A stretch of 64,000 nucleotides of DNA from Clostridia bacterium (GTDB taxonomy: Bacteria > Bacillota > Clostridia > UMGS1810). The translations under genes and the position numbers were made by a program. The stretch's first letter is position 1; every line of letters starts with the position of its first letter. The notes under the pieces are model-generated. The model saw only the letters and a program-made list of their open reading frames with translations. It was not told where the DNA came from and did no database searches. Below are positions 1 through 10,097 of the stretch, piece by piece. The DNA is taken from positions 19,406-83,405 of the forward strand of contig JAFQBA010000112.1 in the NCBI GenBank assembly GCA_017416845.1, in the 5' to 3' direction.

Positions 1-33
1 GATTCAATAGAAGATGATTTTGGTGATCAATAA
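1..33 (+). CDS. rpoB: RNA polymerase beta subunit, C-terminal end (partial)
   Basis: The window opens in frame with ten codons (DSIEDDFGDQ) and a TAA stop, 15 bases before the rpoC start. An acidic C-terminus directly upstream of rpoC is what rpoB normally provides in Firmicutes. The identification rests mainly on synteny, because almost all of the gene lies outside the window. Confidence 0.75.
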   Translation, partial: DSIEDDFGDQ

Positions 34-48
34 GAAAGGAGATAGCTT

Positions 49-3000
49 ATGTCAGCATTTAATGATTTTGAATCTATAAAGATTGGTTTGGCTTCTCCCG
101 AAAAAATCAGGGAATGGTCACACGGCGAAGTTAAAAAGCCGGAAACAATAAACTACAGAACCCTCAAGCCTGAAAGAGACGGACTTTTCTGCGAAAAGAT
201 TTTCGGACCTCAGAAGGACTGGGAGTGTTACTGCGGTAAATACAAAAGAATTAGATATAAAGGTATTGTCTGCGACCGATGCGGTGTTGAAGTAACACGG
301 TCCAAGGTTCGTAGAGAACGTATGGGACACATTGAGCTTGCAGCTCCCGTGTCACATATCTGGTATTTCAAAGGTATTCCCAGCCGTATGGGTCTCATTC
401 TTGACATGTCTCCGAGAATTCTTGAGAAAATTCTCTATTTTGCATCATATGTAGTTATTGATGCAGGAAAGACCGAGCTTGAAGAAAAGCAGACTCTTAC
501 AGAAAAAGAATACAGAGATTTCACCGAAAAATACGGCAGAGACGGATTTAAGGCAGGTATGGGTGCAGAAGCTGTTAAAGAGCTTCTCAAAAACATCAAT
601 CTTGAAGAACTCTCAAGAGAACTCAAGGAAGAACTCGACGCTTCACAGGGTCAGAAAAAAATCCGTATTGCTAAAAGACTTGAAGTTGTAGAATCGTTCA
701 GACTTTCCGGCAATAAGCCCGAATGGATGGTTATGGATGTTGTTCCTGTTATTCCTCCCGAAATCAGACCAATGGTTCAGCTCGACGGCGGAAGATTTGC
801 AACATCTGACCTCAATGACCTCTACAGAAGAGTCATCAACAGAAACAACCGTCTTAAAAGACTTTTAGAGCTTGAAGCTCCCGACATCATTGTTCGCAAT
901 GAAAAGAGAATGCTTCAAGAAGCTGTTGATGCTCTCATCGACAACGGCAGAAGAGGTCGCCCCGTAACAGGTCCCGGAAACAGACCTCTCAAATCACTTT
1001 CCGATATGCTTAAAGGTAAACAGGGCCGTTTCCGTCAGAACCTTCTCGGTAAGCGTGTTGACTACTCCGGCCGTTCGGTTATCGTTGTAGGACCTAATCT
1101 TAAAATATATCAGTGCGGTCTTCCTAAGGAAATGGCACTTGAACTCTTCAAACCCTTCGTAATGAAGAAGCTTGTTGAAGACGGACTTTGCCACAACATC
1201 AAGAGCGCAAAGCGTATGGTAGAAAGAGTTCGTCCCGAGGTTTGGGATATGCTTGAAGATGTTATCAAAGAGCATCCCGTATTCCTCAACCGTGCTCCTA
1301 CACTTCACCGCCTTGGTATTCAGGCTTTCGAACCTGTTCTTGTTGAAGGCAGAGCCATCAAGCTCCATCCTCTCGTATGTACAGCGTTCAACGCCGACTT
1401 CGACGGTGACCAGATGGCTGTTCACGTTCCTCTTTCACCGGAAGCTCAGGCTGAAGCAAGATTCCTCATGCTTTCGGCAAACAACCTCCTTAAACCTCAG
1501 GATGGTAAACCTGTTGTAGTTCCTACACAGGATATGGTTCTCGGTAGTTACTACCTCACCATTATCAAACCCAAAGAGGTTAAAATTCTCGATCCCGGTG
1601 ACACCGGTTTTGAAGCAGGAGATATAGTTTGCTACCTCAGCAAGCAGGAATTTAACAAAAACAACAAAAAGGCTATTACAAAAGGTCTTGGTCTTCACTG
1701 GATGAACATCGAACTTGAAGCCGAAGGAAAGAAACCTGCCACATTCACCGAAGAAGGCTGTTTCCCCGGTGAAATTGGTGAAGGCAAAGTGTTCTCAAGC
1801 TTCGACGAAGTTCTCATGGCATATGACGGTGGTGCACTCGGTCTTCATGCGCCGATTCGTGTTATCAACACCAAGATTATAGACGGCAAAGAAGAATCTG
1901 CTATCATTGATGCAACAGCAGGTAAGATTATCTTCAACGAAAATGTTCCTCAGGATATCCGCCTTGTTGACAGAAGCGTTGAAGGTCCCTTTGTACTCGA
2001 AATAGGCATGGATTTTGTTGCCGACAAAAAAGGTCTTGGAAAAATCTTTGACTACTGCATCAAAGAGCACGGTACAACTGTTACTGCCGGTGTTCTTGAC
2101 CATATTAAAGCCCTCGGTTACAAATTCTCTACAAGAGGTGCACTCACAATCAGCGTATCCGACATCATCATCCCCGAAACCAAGCAGGAACATCTTGATT
2201 CTGCTCAGGAAAAGGTTGACAAGATTACAAAACAGTTCAGACGTGGTCTTATCAGCGATGAAGAAAGATACGGCAAGGTTATCAGTGCTTGGAACGAAGC
2301 AGTTGATGACATTTCAAATGACCTTATCGACAATCTCGATCAGTATAACCCCATCTACATGATGGCAACTTCCGGTGCCCGTGGTAGTAAGGACCAGATT
2401 AAACAGCTCGCAGGTATGCGTGGTCTTATGGCTGATACTTCCGGTCGAGCAATCGAAATCCCCATCAAGGCTAACTTCCGTGAAGGTCTTAACGTTTTGG
2501 AATACTTCATTTCGACTCACGGTGCCCGTAAAGGTCTTGCCGATACAGCTCTTCGTACAGCCGACTCCGGTTACCTCACAAGAAGACTTGTCGACGTATC
2601 TCAGGATGTTATCATTCGTGAAGATGACTGTGGCATTAAGAGCGGTGTTGTTGTTAAAGCAATCACCGACGGTAACGAAGTTATCGAAGGACTCAAAGAC
2701 CGTCTTAACGGTAGAGTTGCGCTCAACGATGTTATTAATCCTGCAACAGGAGAAGTTATTGTTGAAGCAGACGGCCTCATCAATGAAGACATTGCAAAAG
2801 CTATTTGCGATGCAGGCATTGAAGAAGTTGAAATCAGAAGCATACTCACATGTAAAGCCCGCATCGGCGTTTGTGCAAAATGTTACGGTTCAAACCTTTC
2901 AACCGCAGAGCTTGTTAACGCAGGTGAAGCAGTTGGTATCATTGCGGCTCAGTCCATCGGTGAACCCGGTACTCAGCTTACAATGAGAACATTCCACACA

Positions 3001-3795
3001 GGCGGTGTTGCCGGTGATGATATTACCCAGGGTCTCCCCAGAGTCGAAGAACTCTTTGAAGCTCGTAAACCTAAGGGTGTTGCAATTCTTGCAAACGAAA
3101 ACGGTACTGTTAAAATTGAGGAGAACAAGAAGAAGAGAGAAGTTGTTATTACCGATGAAAACGGCGTAACAGCAAACTACCTCATTCCCTACGGTTCAAG
3201 ACTCAAAGTTACCGACGGTCAGCAGGTTATTGCAGGTGATGAACTCACAGAAGGTTCAATCTATCCTCAGGATCTCCTTGCAATCAAAGGCAAAATCTCC
3301 GACCAGGCAGGTCTTACCGCTGTTACCGACTATCTCACAAGAGAAGTTCAGCGTGTATACCGTCTCCAGGGTATTGATATCAACGATAAGCATATTGAAG
3401 TTATCGTAAGACAGATGATAAGAAAAGTCCGCATTGAAGATCCCGGTGACAGTAATCTTCTCATCGGTTCAATGGTTGACAGAAGTGAATTTGAAGCAGT
3501 TTGCGAAGAAATGGCAGAAAAAGGTCTCTCCAAGCCTGTTTCTAAACCCGTTCTCCTTGGTATCACCAAGACTGCTCTTGCAACAGATTCCTTCCTCTCA
3601 GCGGCTTCCTTCCAGGAAACCACAAGAGTTCTTACCGATGCTGCAATCAAAGGTAAGAAAGATCCTCTTATCGGTCTTAAAGAAAACGTTATTATCGGTA
3701 AGCTTATCCCTGCAGGTACAGGTCTTCCTGTATATCAGAATGTTGAGGTTGTTACACCTATCATTCACGCAGACGATTATATGGAAACAAAATAA
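49..3795 (+). CDS. rpoC: DNA-directed RNA polymerase subunit beta'
   Basis: This is the catalytic largest subunit of RNA polymerase, 1248 residues, a normal length for Clostridia. The N-terminal zinc site is visible as Cys60, Cys62, Cys75 and Cys78. The catalytic NADFDGDQM motif places the three Mg-binding aspartates at about 450, 452 and 454. The second zinc site is Cys861, Cys935, Cys942 and Cys945. The trigger-loop region carries the conserved TRTFHTGG-like segment (seen as [13 protein letters not shown]). A good RBS (AAGGAG) precedes the ATG, and rpoB lies immediately upstream, so the two are co-transcribed. A strong hairpin terminator follows. Nothing unusual is seen. Confidence 0.98.
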   Translation: MSAFNDFESIKIGLASPEKIREWSHGEVKKPETINYRTLKPERDGLFCEKIFGPQKDWECYCGKYKRIRYKGIVCDRCGVEVTRSKVRRERMGHIELAAPVSHIWYFKGIPSRMGLILDMSPRILEKILYFASYVVIDAGKTELEEKQTLTEKEYRDFTEKYGRDGFKAGMGAEAVKELLKNINLEELSRELKEELDASQGQKKIRIAKRLEVVESFRLSGNKPEWMVMDVVPVIPPEIRPMVQLDGGRFATSDLNDLYRRVINRNNRLKRLLELEAPDIIVRNEKRMLQEAVDALIDNGRRGRPVTGPGNRPLKSLSDMLKGKQGRFRQNLLGKRVDYSGRSVIVVGPNLKIYQCGLPKEMALELFKPFVMKKLVEDGLCHNIKSAKRMVERVRPEVWDMLEDVIKEHPVFLNRAPTLHRLGIQAFEPVLVEGRAIKLHPLVCTAFNADFDGDQMAVHVPLSPEAQAEARFLMLSANNLLKPQDGKPVVVPTQDMVLGSYYLTIIKPKEVKILDPGDTGFEAGDIVCYLSKQEFNKNNKKAITKGLGLHWMNIELEAEGKKPATFTEEGCFPGEIGEGKVFSSFDEVLMAYDGGALGLHAPIRVINTKIIDGKEESAIIDATAGKIIFNENVPQDIRLVDRSVEGPFVLEIGMDFVADKKGLGKIFDYCIKEHGTTVTAGVLDHIKALGYKFSTRGALTISVSDIIIPETKQEHLDSAQEKVDKITKQFRRGLISDEERYGKVISAWNEAVDDISNDLIDNLDQYNPIYMMATSGARGSKDQIKQLAGMRGLMADTSGRAIEIPIKANFREGLNVLEYFISTHGARKGLADTALRTADSGYLTRRLVDVSQDVIIREDDCGIKSGVVVKAITDGNEVIEGLKDRLNGRVALNDVINPATGEVIVEADGLINEDIAKAICDAGIEEVEIRSILTCKARIGVCAKCYGSNLSTAELVNAGEAVGIIAAQSIGEPGTQLTMRTFHTGGVAGDDITQGLPRVEELFEARKPKGVAILANENGTVKIEENKKKREVVITDENGVTANYLIPYGSRLKVTDGQQVIAGDELTEGSIYPQDLLAIKGKISDQAGLTAVTDYLTREVQRVYRLQGIDINDKHIEVIVRQMIRKVRIEDPGDSNLLIGSMVDRSEFEAVCEEMAEKGLSKPVSKPVLLGITKTALATDSFLSAASFQETTRVLTDAAIKGKKDPLIGLKENVIIGKLIPAGTGLPVYQNVEVVTPIIHADDYMETK

Positions 3796-3806
3796 TCAAA
3801 TAAATC

Positions 3807-3843
3807 AAAAGACAGCACTTCAAAATGAGGTGCTGTCTTTTTT
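3807..3843 (+). terminator. Rho-independent terminator after rpoC
   Basis: An 11-13 bp stem (AAAGACAGCACTT with AGGTGCTGTCTTT, including one G-T pair) is followed by a T run. It lies 12 bases after the rpoC stop and closes the rpoBC transcription unit. Confidence 0.85.
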
Positions 3844-3863
3844 GGTGCAATTATAGATGATGT

Positions 3864-3916
3864 AAAAAATAGCCCGGACAATCAAAATTTCAATATTTGT
3901 TGCTGGGGCTATTTTT
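3864..3916 (-). terminator. Terminator at the 3' end of the AraC-type gene
   Basis: AAAAATAGCCC and GGGCTATTTTT form an 11-bp stem around a long loop. On the minus strand it ends in a T run just beyond the stop of the AraC-type gene. It could also act as a second, weaker terminator for rpoC. Confidence 0.6.
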
Positions 3917-3924
3917 AACATTTT

Positions 3925-4767
3925 TTATTTGTTTGATTTTTTGTTATAAGAATCCATTCGGTATTTTTTGGGGCTTGTCCCCATGTATTTTTTAAATATT
4001 TTCATGAAATGTACAACATCTAAAAATCCTACAGAATATACTATTTCTTTTATTTCAAGGTCAGTCTCCTTTAGGAGTCTGCATGCTTCGTGAAGTCTCT
4101 TGTTAATAATATAGTTTTTTAAAGTAATATCCGTATCACGTTTGAAAACTCTGCACATATAAGAATGGCTTACATTAAAATAACTGCATATGCCGGTTAT
4201 TGTAAGATTAGCATTAAAATAGTTCTGATTAACGAAGTCTTTGGCTCTTTCAGAAAGTGAAATCATGTTTTTGGAGTGACTTCTGTTGTTAAGATCTATT
4301 ACTTTGAAAAATGATGATAATGCTTCTGAATAGCCCACTTTTTCATTTCTTTCATATTTACCCAGTACTTCCATCAAAATAGAACATATTTTGGGAAAAT
4401 TTTTGCACGACATAACGGGATTGTGCGAACTCAGTTGCAGTTTATTTGCGTAATCTTTTGCACCCTTTCCCACAAAATTGAACCATATATATTCCCATTT
4501 GTTGTTTTTGTCGGGATGATAAAAAAAGCGAACACCCGGAGGAACATAAAACATGTCACCGGCATTTATGTGGGTTGTTTTGTCTTCCATTTTTATATGA
4601 CCGCTTCCGCTAAGAACAATATGCAGGGTGTGATAGTCCTGAATGCGTACAAAGTCGAAAGGCTTTGTAATGTTCATATTGTCATATCCGATACCTTTTA
4701 AAGTTATATCATTCTCGGAATGATCAAAGGACGACATATAAATATTTGGGGTGTTCATAAACGCCAT
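3925..4767 (-). CDS. AraC-family transcriptional regulator (cupin plus double HTH)
   Basis: The 280-residue protein has an N-terminal cupin-like sensor half (GDMFYVPPGVRFFYHP) and a C-terminal AraC DNA-binding domain. Both HTH units are visible: LTITGICSYFNVSHSYMCRVF, and then the signature region around EIVYSVGFLDVVHFMKIFKK ending in GTSPKKYR. Such proteins usually activate sugar-use genes on binding an effector. The ATG at 4767 is chosen because it has AGGAG eight bases upstream; a TTG 21 bases further out has no RBS. It is divergent from the SLH gene at 4989 and probably controls the glycan island. The effector is unknown. Confidence 0.9.
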   Translation of the reverse strand: MAFMNTPNIYMSSFDHSENDITLKGIGYDNMNITKPFDFVRIQDYHTLHIVLSGSGHIKMEDKTTHINAGDMFYVPPGVRFFYHPDKNNKWEYIWFNFVGKGAKDYANKLQLSSHNPVMSCKNFPKICSILMEVLGKYERNEKVGYSEALSSFFKVIDLNNRSHSKNMISLSERAKDFVNQNYFNANLTITGICSYFNVSHSYMCRVFKRDTDITLKNYIINKRLHEACRLLKETDLEIKEIVYSVGFLDVVHFMKIFKKYMGTSPKKYRMDSYNKKSNK

Positions 4768-4823
4768 TTCTTCATCTCCTCTCTGCAAATATAATAAATA
4801 ATAATCATTTTGTTGTCAATAAA

Positions 4824-4942
4824 AGTGTAAAAAAACACAATGTTGATATAAGAAAACACATTTACACGAAGTGCTGATTATTGCTATTCTATAGTAGAGT
4901 AAAGCAAACCAAAAATATTGATGCACATGTGTAAAAAACATC
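4824..4942. promoter_or_regulatory. Candidate operator: repeated GTGTAAA motifs
   Basis: The 221-bp divergent intergenic region holds GTGTAAAAAAACA near 4825 and GTGTAAAAAACATC near 4929 in the same orientation, plus an inverted copy (TTTACAC) at 4861-4867. Direct repeats upstream of a promoter are typical AraC-family sites. The inverted copy also coincides with a possible -35 (TTTACA), with TATTCT 18 bp downstream. That this regulator binds here is inferred. Confidence 0.4.
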
Positions 4943-4988
4943 AATAGAAAAGTTATAAAAAAACAATAAAATTCGGAGGGCAATGTAT

Positions 4989-6650
4989 ATGAAAAAAATG
5001 TTGGCGTCTTTGCTGTGTCTTATTATTATACTCTCGGGAGCTGTCTATGCAAAGAACCCCGAGAACAGTATAAACTTTTCTTTTGACTCGGGTTCTTCTT
5101 ATCTTAATATAGTTGGGAAATTCTCAGACAAACCCTATGAACCGATTACCATGATTTTAACCGGCTCTTCCGACAAAAGCTTTTCATCGGCTAAAACTCC
5201 CGAAATTATGTTTTTATATGTTTCCGATTCAAACGGTACAATTAAAATCAGTGAAAAAATTTCATCATCGCTTCCCGGTGGCAGATATGATGTTATTCTT
5301 ACGGGGCAGAATTCAAAATATGAAAATTATTTCATTTTCATGAATCCCTCCGATGCAGACACTCTTGCTCTGATTGACACCATCAACAATGCATCTTCGG
5401 GCGATGAAGTCAAAACCATTGTCAAATCCGATGACAATGCGGCGAAGCTTGGAATTGACCTTGCCGATTTATATGTTGGTTCATATTGTGACAAGGCACT
5501 AGATGAAATTGTTGATTGCAAAGACTTTGTTGAAAACAATGAATACACTCCCTCGTCTTTTCTTGATATGTTCTCTAAACTCATAGCCATTGAAATGATA
5601 AACGACGGTCATGTGTATGATGCAATGTCGGGTTATGCATCGTGTTTCGGAACAACACTTGAAATCTATGAGAGTGAAAACGCCGAAACCGATTCAAATT
5701 TTGAAAAGCTTTTGAAAAATGCAAAATTTTCGGTTGATAACCTTGAAAACACATATAACGAACTTTTGCTTGCGGCAAAAATCAAATCTGCCAAAAACTG
5801 GTCATATTTGCAGGACATTGTTCTTGAAAATGCCGATGCACTTGATATTGACACCGAAGATTACAATTCCGTAAAAAAATCTTCACGTTATAAGGTTTTC
5901 GAACAAATGTTTGATAAAATCCATTCCTTTGAAAGCATTTCAGACATAAAGCTTTCCTTTGAAAATGCCGTGAAAGCTGTTTTAAAACAGCAGGAAGCTT
6001 CCAAAAAGGATACGGGCTCAGGCGGCGGAGGATTTGGAGGGAGTTCTTCAATTACAGTTCCTGCACAGGTTGCCCCGATTGTCGTAGCACCCTCTGTAAC
6101 CGAAACAACTCCAAAAGCAGAATTTAATGATATTGAAAATCATTTTGCGAAGGATTATATAATAAGCCTTGCATCCGACGGTGTTATAAGCGGTTACGGT
6201 GACGGTAACTTCTTGCCCGAAGGATATATAACCAGAGCAGAATTTGCCAAAATTATTTCGCTTCGCTTTGATATCGAAAAAGCAGGCGATAAGCAATATG
6301 ATGATGTATCGGAATCCGATTGGTTTGCTCCTTATGTTGGCTCGCTTTCATCAAGTGGAATAATCATGGGCTATAACGGAAAATTTAATCCCAATGATTA
6401 TATTACAAGACAAGATGCTATGGTCATTTGTATGAGAGTCAGCGAATATTTGTCCAAAAAATTTGACGGCACACGCACCTTTGCTGACTCCGGAAAAATA
6501 TCTGATTATGCAAAAGAATCCGTTGAAACACTTGGCGCAAACGGAATAATAAACGGTGACGGGGAAGCATTTCGTCCCCTTGACAATATCACACGCGGCG
6601 AAACTGCAGCCATAATATGCAGATTATATAACGCAATTTATCAACAGTAA
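4989..6650 (+). CDS. Exported protein with three C-terminal SLH domains
   Basis: The 553-residue protein starts with a classical signal peptide (MKKMLASLLCLIIILSGAVYA) and has a mostly helical, unrecognised body to about residue 340. A Gly/Ser linker (GSGGGGFGGSSS) leads to three S-layer homology domains at about 378-425, 436-485 and 497-545, each with the usual ITR motif. SLH domains bind pyruvylated secondary cell-wall polysaccharide, so the protein is held on the outer surface. GGAGGG at 4975-4980 is eight bases before the ATG at 4989; an ATG six bases earlier is too close to it. As first gene after the AraC regulator, it may be a surface anchor or substrate binder. Its catalytic role, if any, is unknown. 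Confidence 0.85.
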   Translation: MKKMLASLLCLIIILSGAVYAKNPENSINFSFDSGSSYLNIVGKFSDKPYEPITMILTGSSDKSFSSAKTPEIMFLYVSDSNGTIKISEKISSSLPGGRYDVILTGQNSKYENYFIFMNPSDADTLALIDTINNASSGDEVKTIVKSDDNAAKLGIDLADLYVGSYCDKALDEIVDCKDFVENNEYTPSSFLDMFSKLIAIEMINDGHVYDAMSGYASCFGTTLEIYESENAETDSNFEKLLKNAKFSVDNLENTYNELLLAAKIKSAKNWSYLQDIVLENADALDIDTEDYNSVKKSSRYKVFEQMFDKIHSFESISDIKLSFENAVKAVLKQQEASKKDTGSGGGGFGGSSSITVPAQVAPIVVAPSVTETTPKAEFNDIENHFAKDYIISLASDGVISGYGDGNFLPEGYITRAEFAKIISLRFDIEKAGDKQYDDVSESDWFAPYVGSLSSSGIIMGYNGKFNPNDYITRQDAMVICMRVSEYLSKKFDGTRTFADSGKISDYAKESVETLGANGIINGDGEAFRPLDNITRGETAAIICRLYNAIYQQ

Positions 6651-6673
6651 ATCAATATTATACGGAGTAGATT

Positions 6674-7345
6674 ATGTATAAAACAGAAACTCATCTTCAC
6701 ACTGCAGAAACCAGTGATTGCGGTCATATAAAAGCAAAGGATATGGTTGAGCTTTATCATGAGGCAGGTTACAAAACGCTATTTATAACAGATCACCTTA
6801 TTTCGTGGTTTTTTGACGGACTAAAAAATATGAGCTGGGAAGAAAAAGTTGAAAGATTTATGTCAGGATACACCGAAGCCAAAAAGGCAGGCGATAGCCT
6901 TGGGATGAATGTTATTTTGTCGGCGGAATACCGATTTAAAGACTGTCCCAATGACTATCTTGTGTATGGTATCGACAGGGATTTTCTTCTGAAGTTTCCC
7001 GATGTTACAAACATGACCCCGGGGGAGTTTTACAATGCCACTCGGGATGATAATATTTTTATTGTTCAGGCTCATCCATGCAGGGACCATGTTTGCTATC
7101 CGACACCGGAATTTGTTGATGCCATTGAAGCTGTTAACACAAATCCAAGGCATGACAATTTTACGGATGAGAGTTATGAGATTGCACAAAAACACAATCT
7201 TCCTGTAACCGGAGGCTCCGATTCACATGTTTTCGATGATGTGGCTCTGTGTGCGGTTGTAACCGAACACGAGATTAAAACAGCTTCAGATTATATTGAG
7301 CTTTTAAAAGAAAATAAGCTCACAATATTTGAAAATAAAAAATAA
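6674..7345 (+). CDS. PHP-domain metal-dependent phosphoesterase
   Basis: At 223 residues, this has the PHP (polymerase and histidinol phosphatase) metal-binding pattern: His7-x-His9 near the N-terminus, ITDH at 38-41, then AHPCRD and a C-terminal GGSDSH. The family hydrolyses phosphoesters using a trinuclear metal site, and members act on small phosphorylated metabolites or nucleotides. There is no signal peptide, so it is cytosolic although it sits between exported-protein genes. It starts 23 bases after the SLH gene and is likely co-transcribed. Its substrate cannot be told from sequence; a phosphosugar released during glycan breakdown is a guess. Confidence 0.85.
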   Translation: MYKTETHLHTAETSDCGHIKAKDMVELYHEAGYKTLFITDHLISWFFDGLKNMSWEEKVERFMSGYTEAKKAGDSLGMNVILSAEYRFKDCPNDYLVYGIDRDFLLKFPDVTNMTPGEFYNATRDDNIFIVQAHPCRDHVCYPTPEFVDAIEAVNTNPRHDNFTDESYEIAQKHNLPVTGGSDSHVFDDVALCAVVTEHEIKTASDYIELLKENKLTIFENKK

Positions 7346-7412
7346 CTCATTTGATTTGCCCTTTGTAAGAAAGCAAAAATCTGGTTTGAAAAAATTGTAC
7401 ATGGAGGATAAT

Positions 7413-10076
7413 ATGAAAAAAGCAACTTTAAAAAACTGCTTGTCAGTGTTGATTTCTTTTTTAATCATGAGTTCTTCTTTTGGTGTGCTTGCAATGGATA
7501 ATGCAACCAAGAACCAAAGTGCGGATAGTATTACCGCGGAAACCGAACAGGCAATGGAACTTCTTGATGCTCTTGATTTCAATCTGCCTGAGTTTGAATC
7601 AGCTTCGGAAATTGTCACAAGAGGTGAGTTTGTTTATGTGTTGATGCAGGCTTTGGGCTACAATCCCTCGGAAAGTGCGGCATCAACTTCGTTTTCCGAT
7701 GTCAGTCTTGGGGATTATTTTGCAAATGCAATCGAAAGCGCACTTGATATGGGAATTGTTTCCCAAGACGAAATGTTTTATCCTCACAGAAGCATAACTG
7801 CAAACGAGGCATACAAAATGATGGTTGTTTCACTTGGAATGACCCATAGGGCTAACAGCAGGGGCGGTTATCCGCACGGATTTTTTGCTGTTGCGAAGGA
7901 ATGTGACCTTGCTTCGGGAATCGAACTTTACGGCAGTGATTCTGTTTCAAGAAATGAATTCTATGTCCTTATGACAAATCTTCTTAAAACGCCAATATTT
8001 GAGACAACCGGCATAGTAAACGGCGATGCAAAAATGACCGATGAATACACTGTTATGGAGCGTTATTTTGATGTGTATGAGACAGAAGGTGTAGTTTTTG
8101 CCGATGAATTCACATCTCTTTATGATTGTGATTCCCACGAAGAAAACGGTTTTGTTCAGGTAGGGGATACAACCTACAAATGCAGTTTCCTTCCAAAGCT
8201 TGGCTATAATGCAACCATTTATGTTAAGCGTTCAAGCTCTTCAAAGGATGAAATCATATATGCAACCTACGAAAACAACAAGGTTTTAAAAACACAAACT
8301 GCTGATTTGACATTTGTGAATTCTTCAAGATTCGAATGCGAAAATGAAGACGGAGATATTAAATCTGTGAGCTTTATCAATTCACCTTCTTACATATACA
8401 ATGGCAAAGCAGATGTTAAAATTCTTTCGTCCGGGCTAACAAATTTTGATGCAACCGTGGAATTTGTGGATAACGACCTGAACGGAAAATATGATGTTGT
8501 AAAAATATGGGAGTCAAAAGATTTCTTGGTTGACTATGTAAATGCAGAAGATGAATACATATCGGGTAACAATTCTCCCGGAATTGAGCTTGCTGATTCC
8601 TCGGACAAAAAATATTTTATCACTATAGACGGAGTGAGAGCTTCGCTTTCCGATGTGAAACCGGGAACAATTGCATCGTGCTTTGTTTCCCGTGACGGAT
8701 TTCTCATAAATATTGATGTCAGCACAAAAAAAGTATCGGGCAAAATTGAGGGCTACGATAACAGTCGGAATTCAGTGATTGTAAACGGAATCCGCCATAA
8801 ATACAGCAAAGCTTTTGAAGATAATTTTAAAGCTGTTGCATCAATCGGCACATCGGGTACACTTCTTTTATCCGGCAGAGGAATAGCCGAAGCATTCATT
8901 TGCGAGTCTGAAAGCAGTATGGACTATGGATATCTTATCGACATAAAAAAGACCACGGGTCTTGATGGTGCGGTAAAAATTAAGCTTTGCACATCTCAAA
9001 GTGACATCACGGTTTTTGATGTATCCGAAAAGGTCATGTTAAACGGAGCAGGAAAGAAAAACTCCGATGATTTGGTTTCGGTTTTTGCTCCTTCAGGGGT
9101 GGCAAATGAACAGCTCATAAGATACGCTGTTGACAAGGACGGGAAAATTTCTAAAATTGATACTCAGGATAAAACAGGATTTCTTAAAGGTGATGAAAGT
9201 GATATTGACAACCTCACACTCTATAAATTCCCATCAAATCTAACTGGTAATGTCTCTTTCCTCAAATCAACCTCAATTGTATTTCCGTTTTTTGAGGTTT
9301 CGGATTCTGCGGTAATGTTTAGAATATGCACAAACAAGGAGCTTTCGGATGAACAGCGTTATCGTGCCTGCAATGCCAAAAACTATTTGTCAAACACAGC
9401 CGCCGGAATGAAAGCCCGTCTCACAAAAGTGTATAATGTCACAAGGGATAACGTGGCAGGAGCTTTGGTTGTGACAAGTGATAACGTAGGAAGACCAATA
9501 GATGAATATTCAACCGGCGGTGTAATTCACAGTGTTACAGATGCACTCACAGATAATGGCACAAGAGGTCTCAAAGTTGTCATTGTAAAAGGGCAAAACT
9601 ACGAAACTTACTATATCAATGATGAAGAAGTTCTTCGAGCTGCAGATTCCAATGCAAGCTTTGACAACCCTTGCATTGAACCCGGTGATGCAGTGAGAAT
9701 ATCTGTTGGCGACAGCGAAACACTGGAGGCAATAACCCTTGATTTTGATTATTCAGCTTCAAAGGTGCTTGAATCATCCACAAGTCACAATGCAATTTGC
9801 AGATATTATTTTGGTGAAATCTATGACAAATTCGGTGACAAAATAATGGTTGTTCAAAAAGATGTCAACGATAGTTCGCCTGAGATTACAAATGATACTA
9901 TGCGTTATGTGTGGAGAGTATCGGGAATCATTCCCATATTCGATACAGAGAAAAACGAAATCTATCATTCAACGGCAGATGACATAAGAACATATCTGTC
10001 CTCCGGCGACGGATGCAGTAAGGTTCTTGTGAGAACCTCCAATGGTTCTGTTACGTACATGGTTATATACAGATAG
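7413..10076 (+). CDS. Large exported protein with N-terminal SLH region
   Basis: The 887-residue protein opens with a signal peptide (MKKATLKNCL and a hydrophobic core ending near GVLA). Residues about 55-190 resemble SLH repeats: ITRGEF at about 66, FSDVSLGDYFANAIESALD at about 93-111, and a degenerate third unit. The remaining 700 residues are beta-rich and match nothing I recognise. The start has GGAGG eight bases upstream; an in-frame start 84 bases earlier would overlap the PHP gene and bury the signal peptide. It is anchored by its N-terminus, the reverse of the SLH gene at 4989. Polysaccharide binding or a structural surface role is plausible. Confidence 0.8.
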   Translation: MKKATLKNCLSVLISFLIMSSSFGVLAMDNATKNQSADSITAETEQAMELLDALDFNLPEFESASEIVTRGEFVYVLMQALGYNPSESAASTSFSDVSLGDYFANAIESALDMGIVSQDEMFYPHRSITANEAYKMMVVSLGMTHRANSRGGYPHGFFAVAKECDLASGIELYGSDSVSRNEFYVLMTNLLKTPIFETTGIVNGDAKMTDEYTVMERYFDVYETEGVVFADEFTSLYDCDSHEENGFVQVGDTTYKCSFLPKLGYNATIYVKRSSSSKDEIIYATYENNKVLKTQTADLTFVNSSRFECENEDGDIKSVSFINSPSYIYNGKADVKILSSGLTNFDATVEFVDNDLNGKYDVVKIWESKDFLVDYVNAEDEYISGNNSPGIELADSSDKKYFITIDGVRASLSDVKPGTIASCFVSRDGFLINIDVSTKKVSGKIEGYDNSRNSVIVNGIRHKYSKAFEDNFKAVASIGTSGTLLLSGRGIAEAFICESESSMDYGYLIDIKKTTGLDGAVKIKLCTSQSDITVFDVSEKVMLNGAGKKNSDDLVSVFAPSGVANEQLIRYAVDKDGKISKIDTQDKTGFLKGDESDIDNLTLYKFPSNLTGNVSFLKSTSIVFPFFEVSDSAVMFRICTNKELSDEQRYRACNAKNYLSNTAAGMKARLTKVYNVTRDNVAGALVVTSDNVGRPIDEYSTGGVIHSVTDALTDNGTRGLKVVIVKGQNYETYYINDEEVLRAADSNASFDNPCIEPGDAVRISVGDSETLEAITLDFDYSASKVLESSTSHNAICRYYFGEIYDKFGDKIMVVQKDVNDSSPEITNDTMRYVWRVSGIIPIFDTEKNEIYHSTADDIRTYLSSGDGCSKVLVRTSNGSVTYMVIYR

Positions 10077-10097
10077 TCAGTGAAAGGAGATGTATTG

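Noticed and set aside
994..1425. Minus-strand frames inside rpoC (also 1795-2193 and others)
   Set aside because: They are shadows of a highly conserved gene and have no family features.
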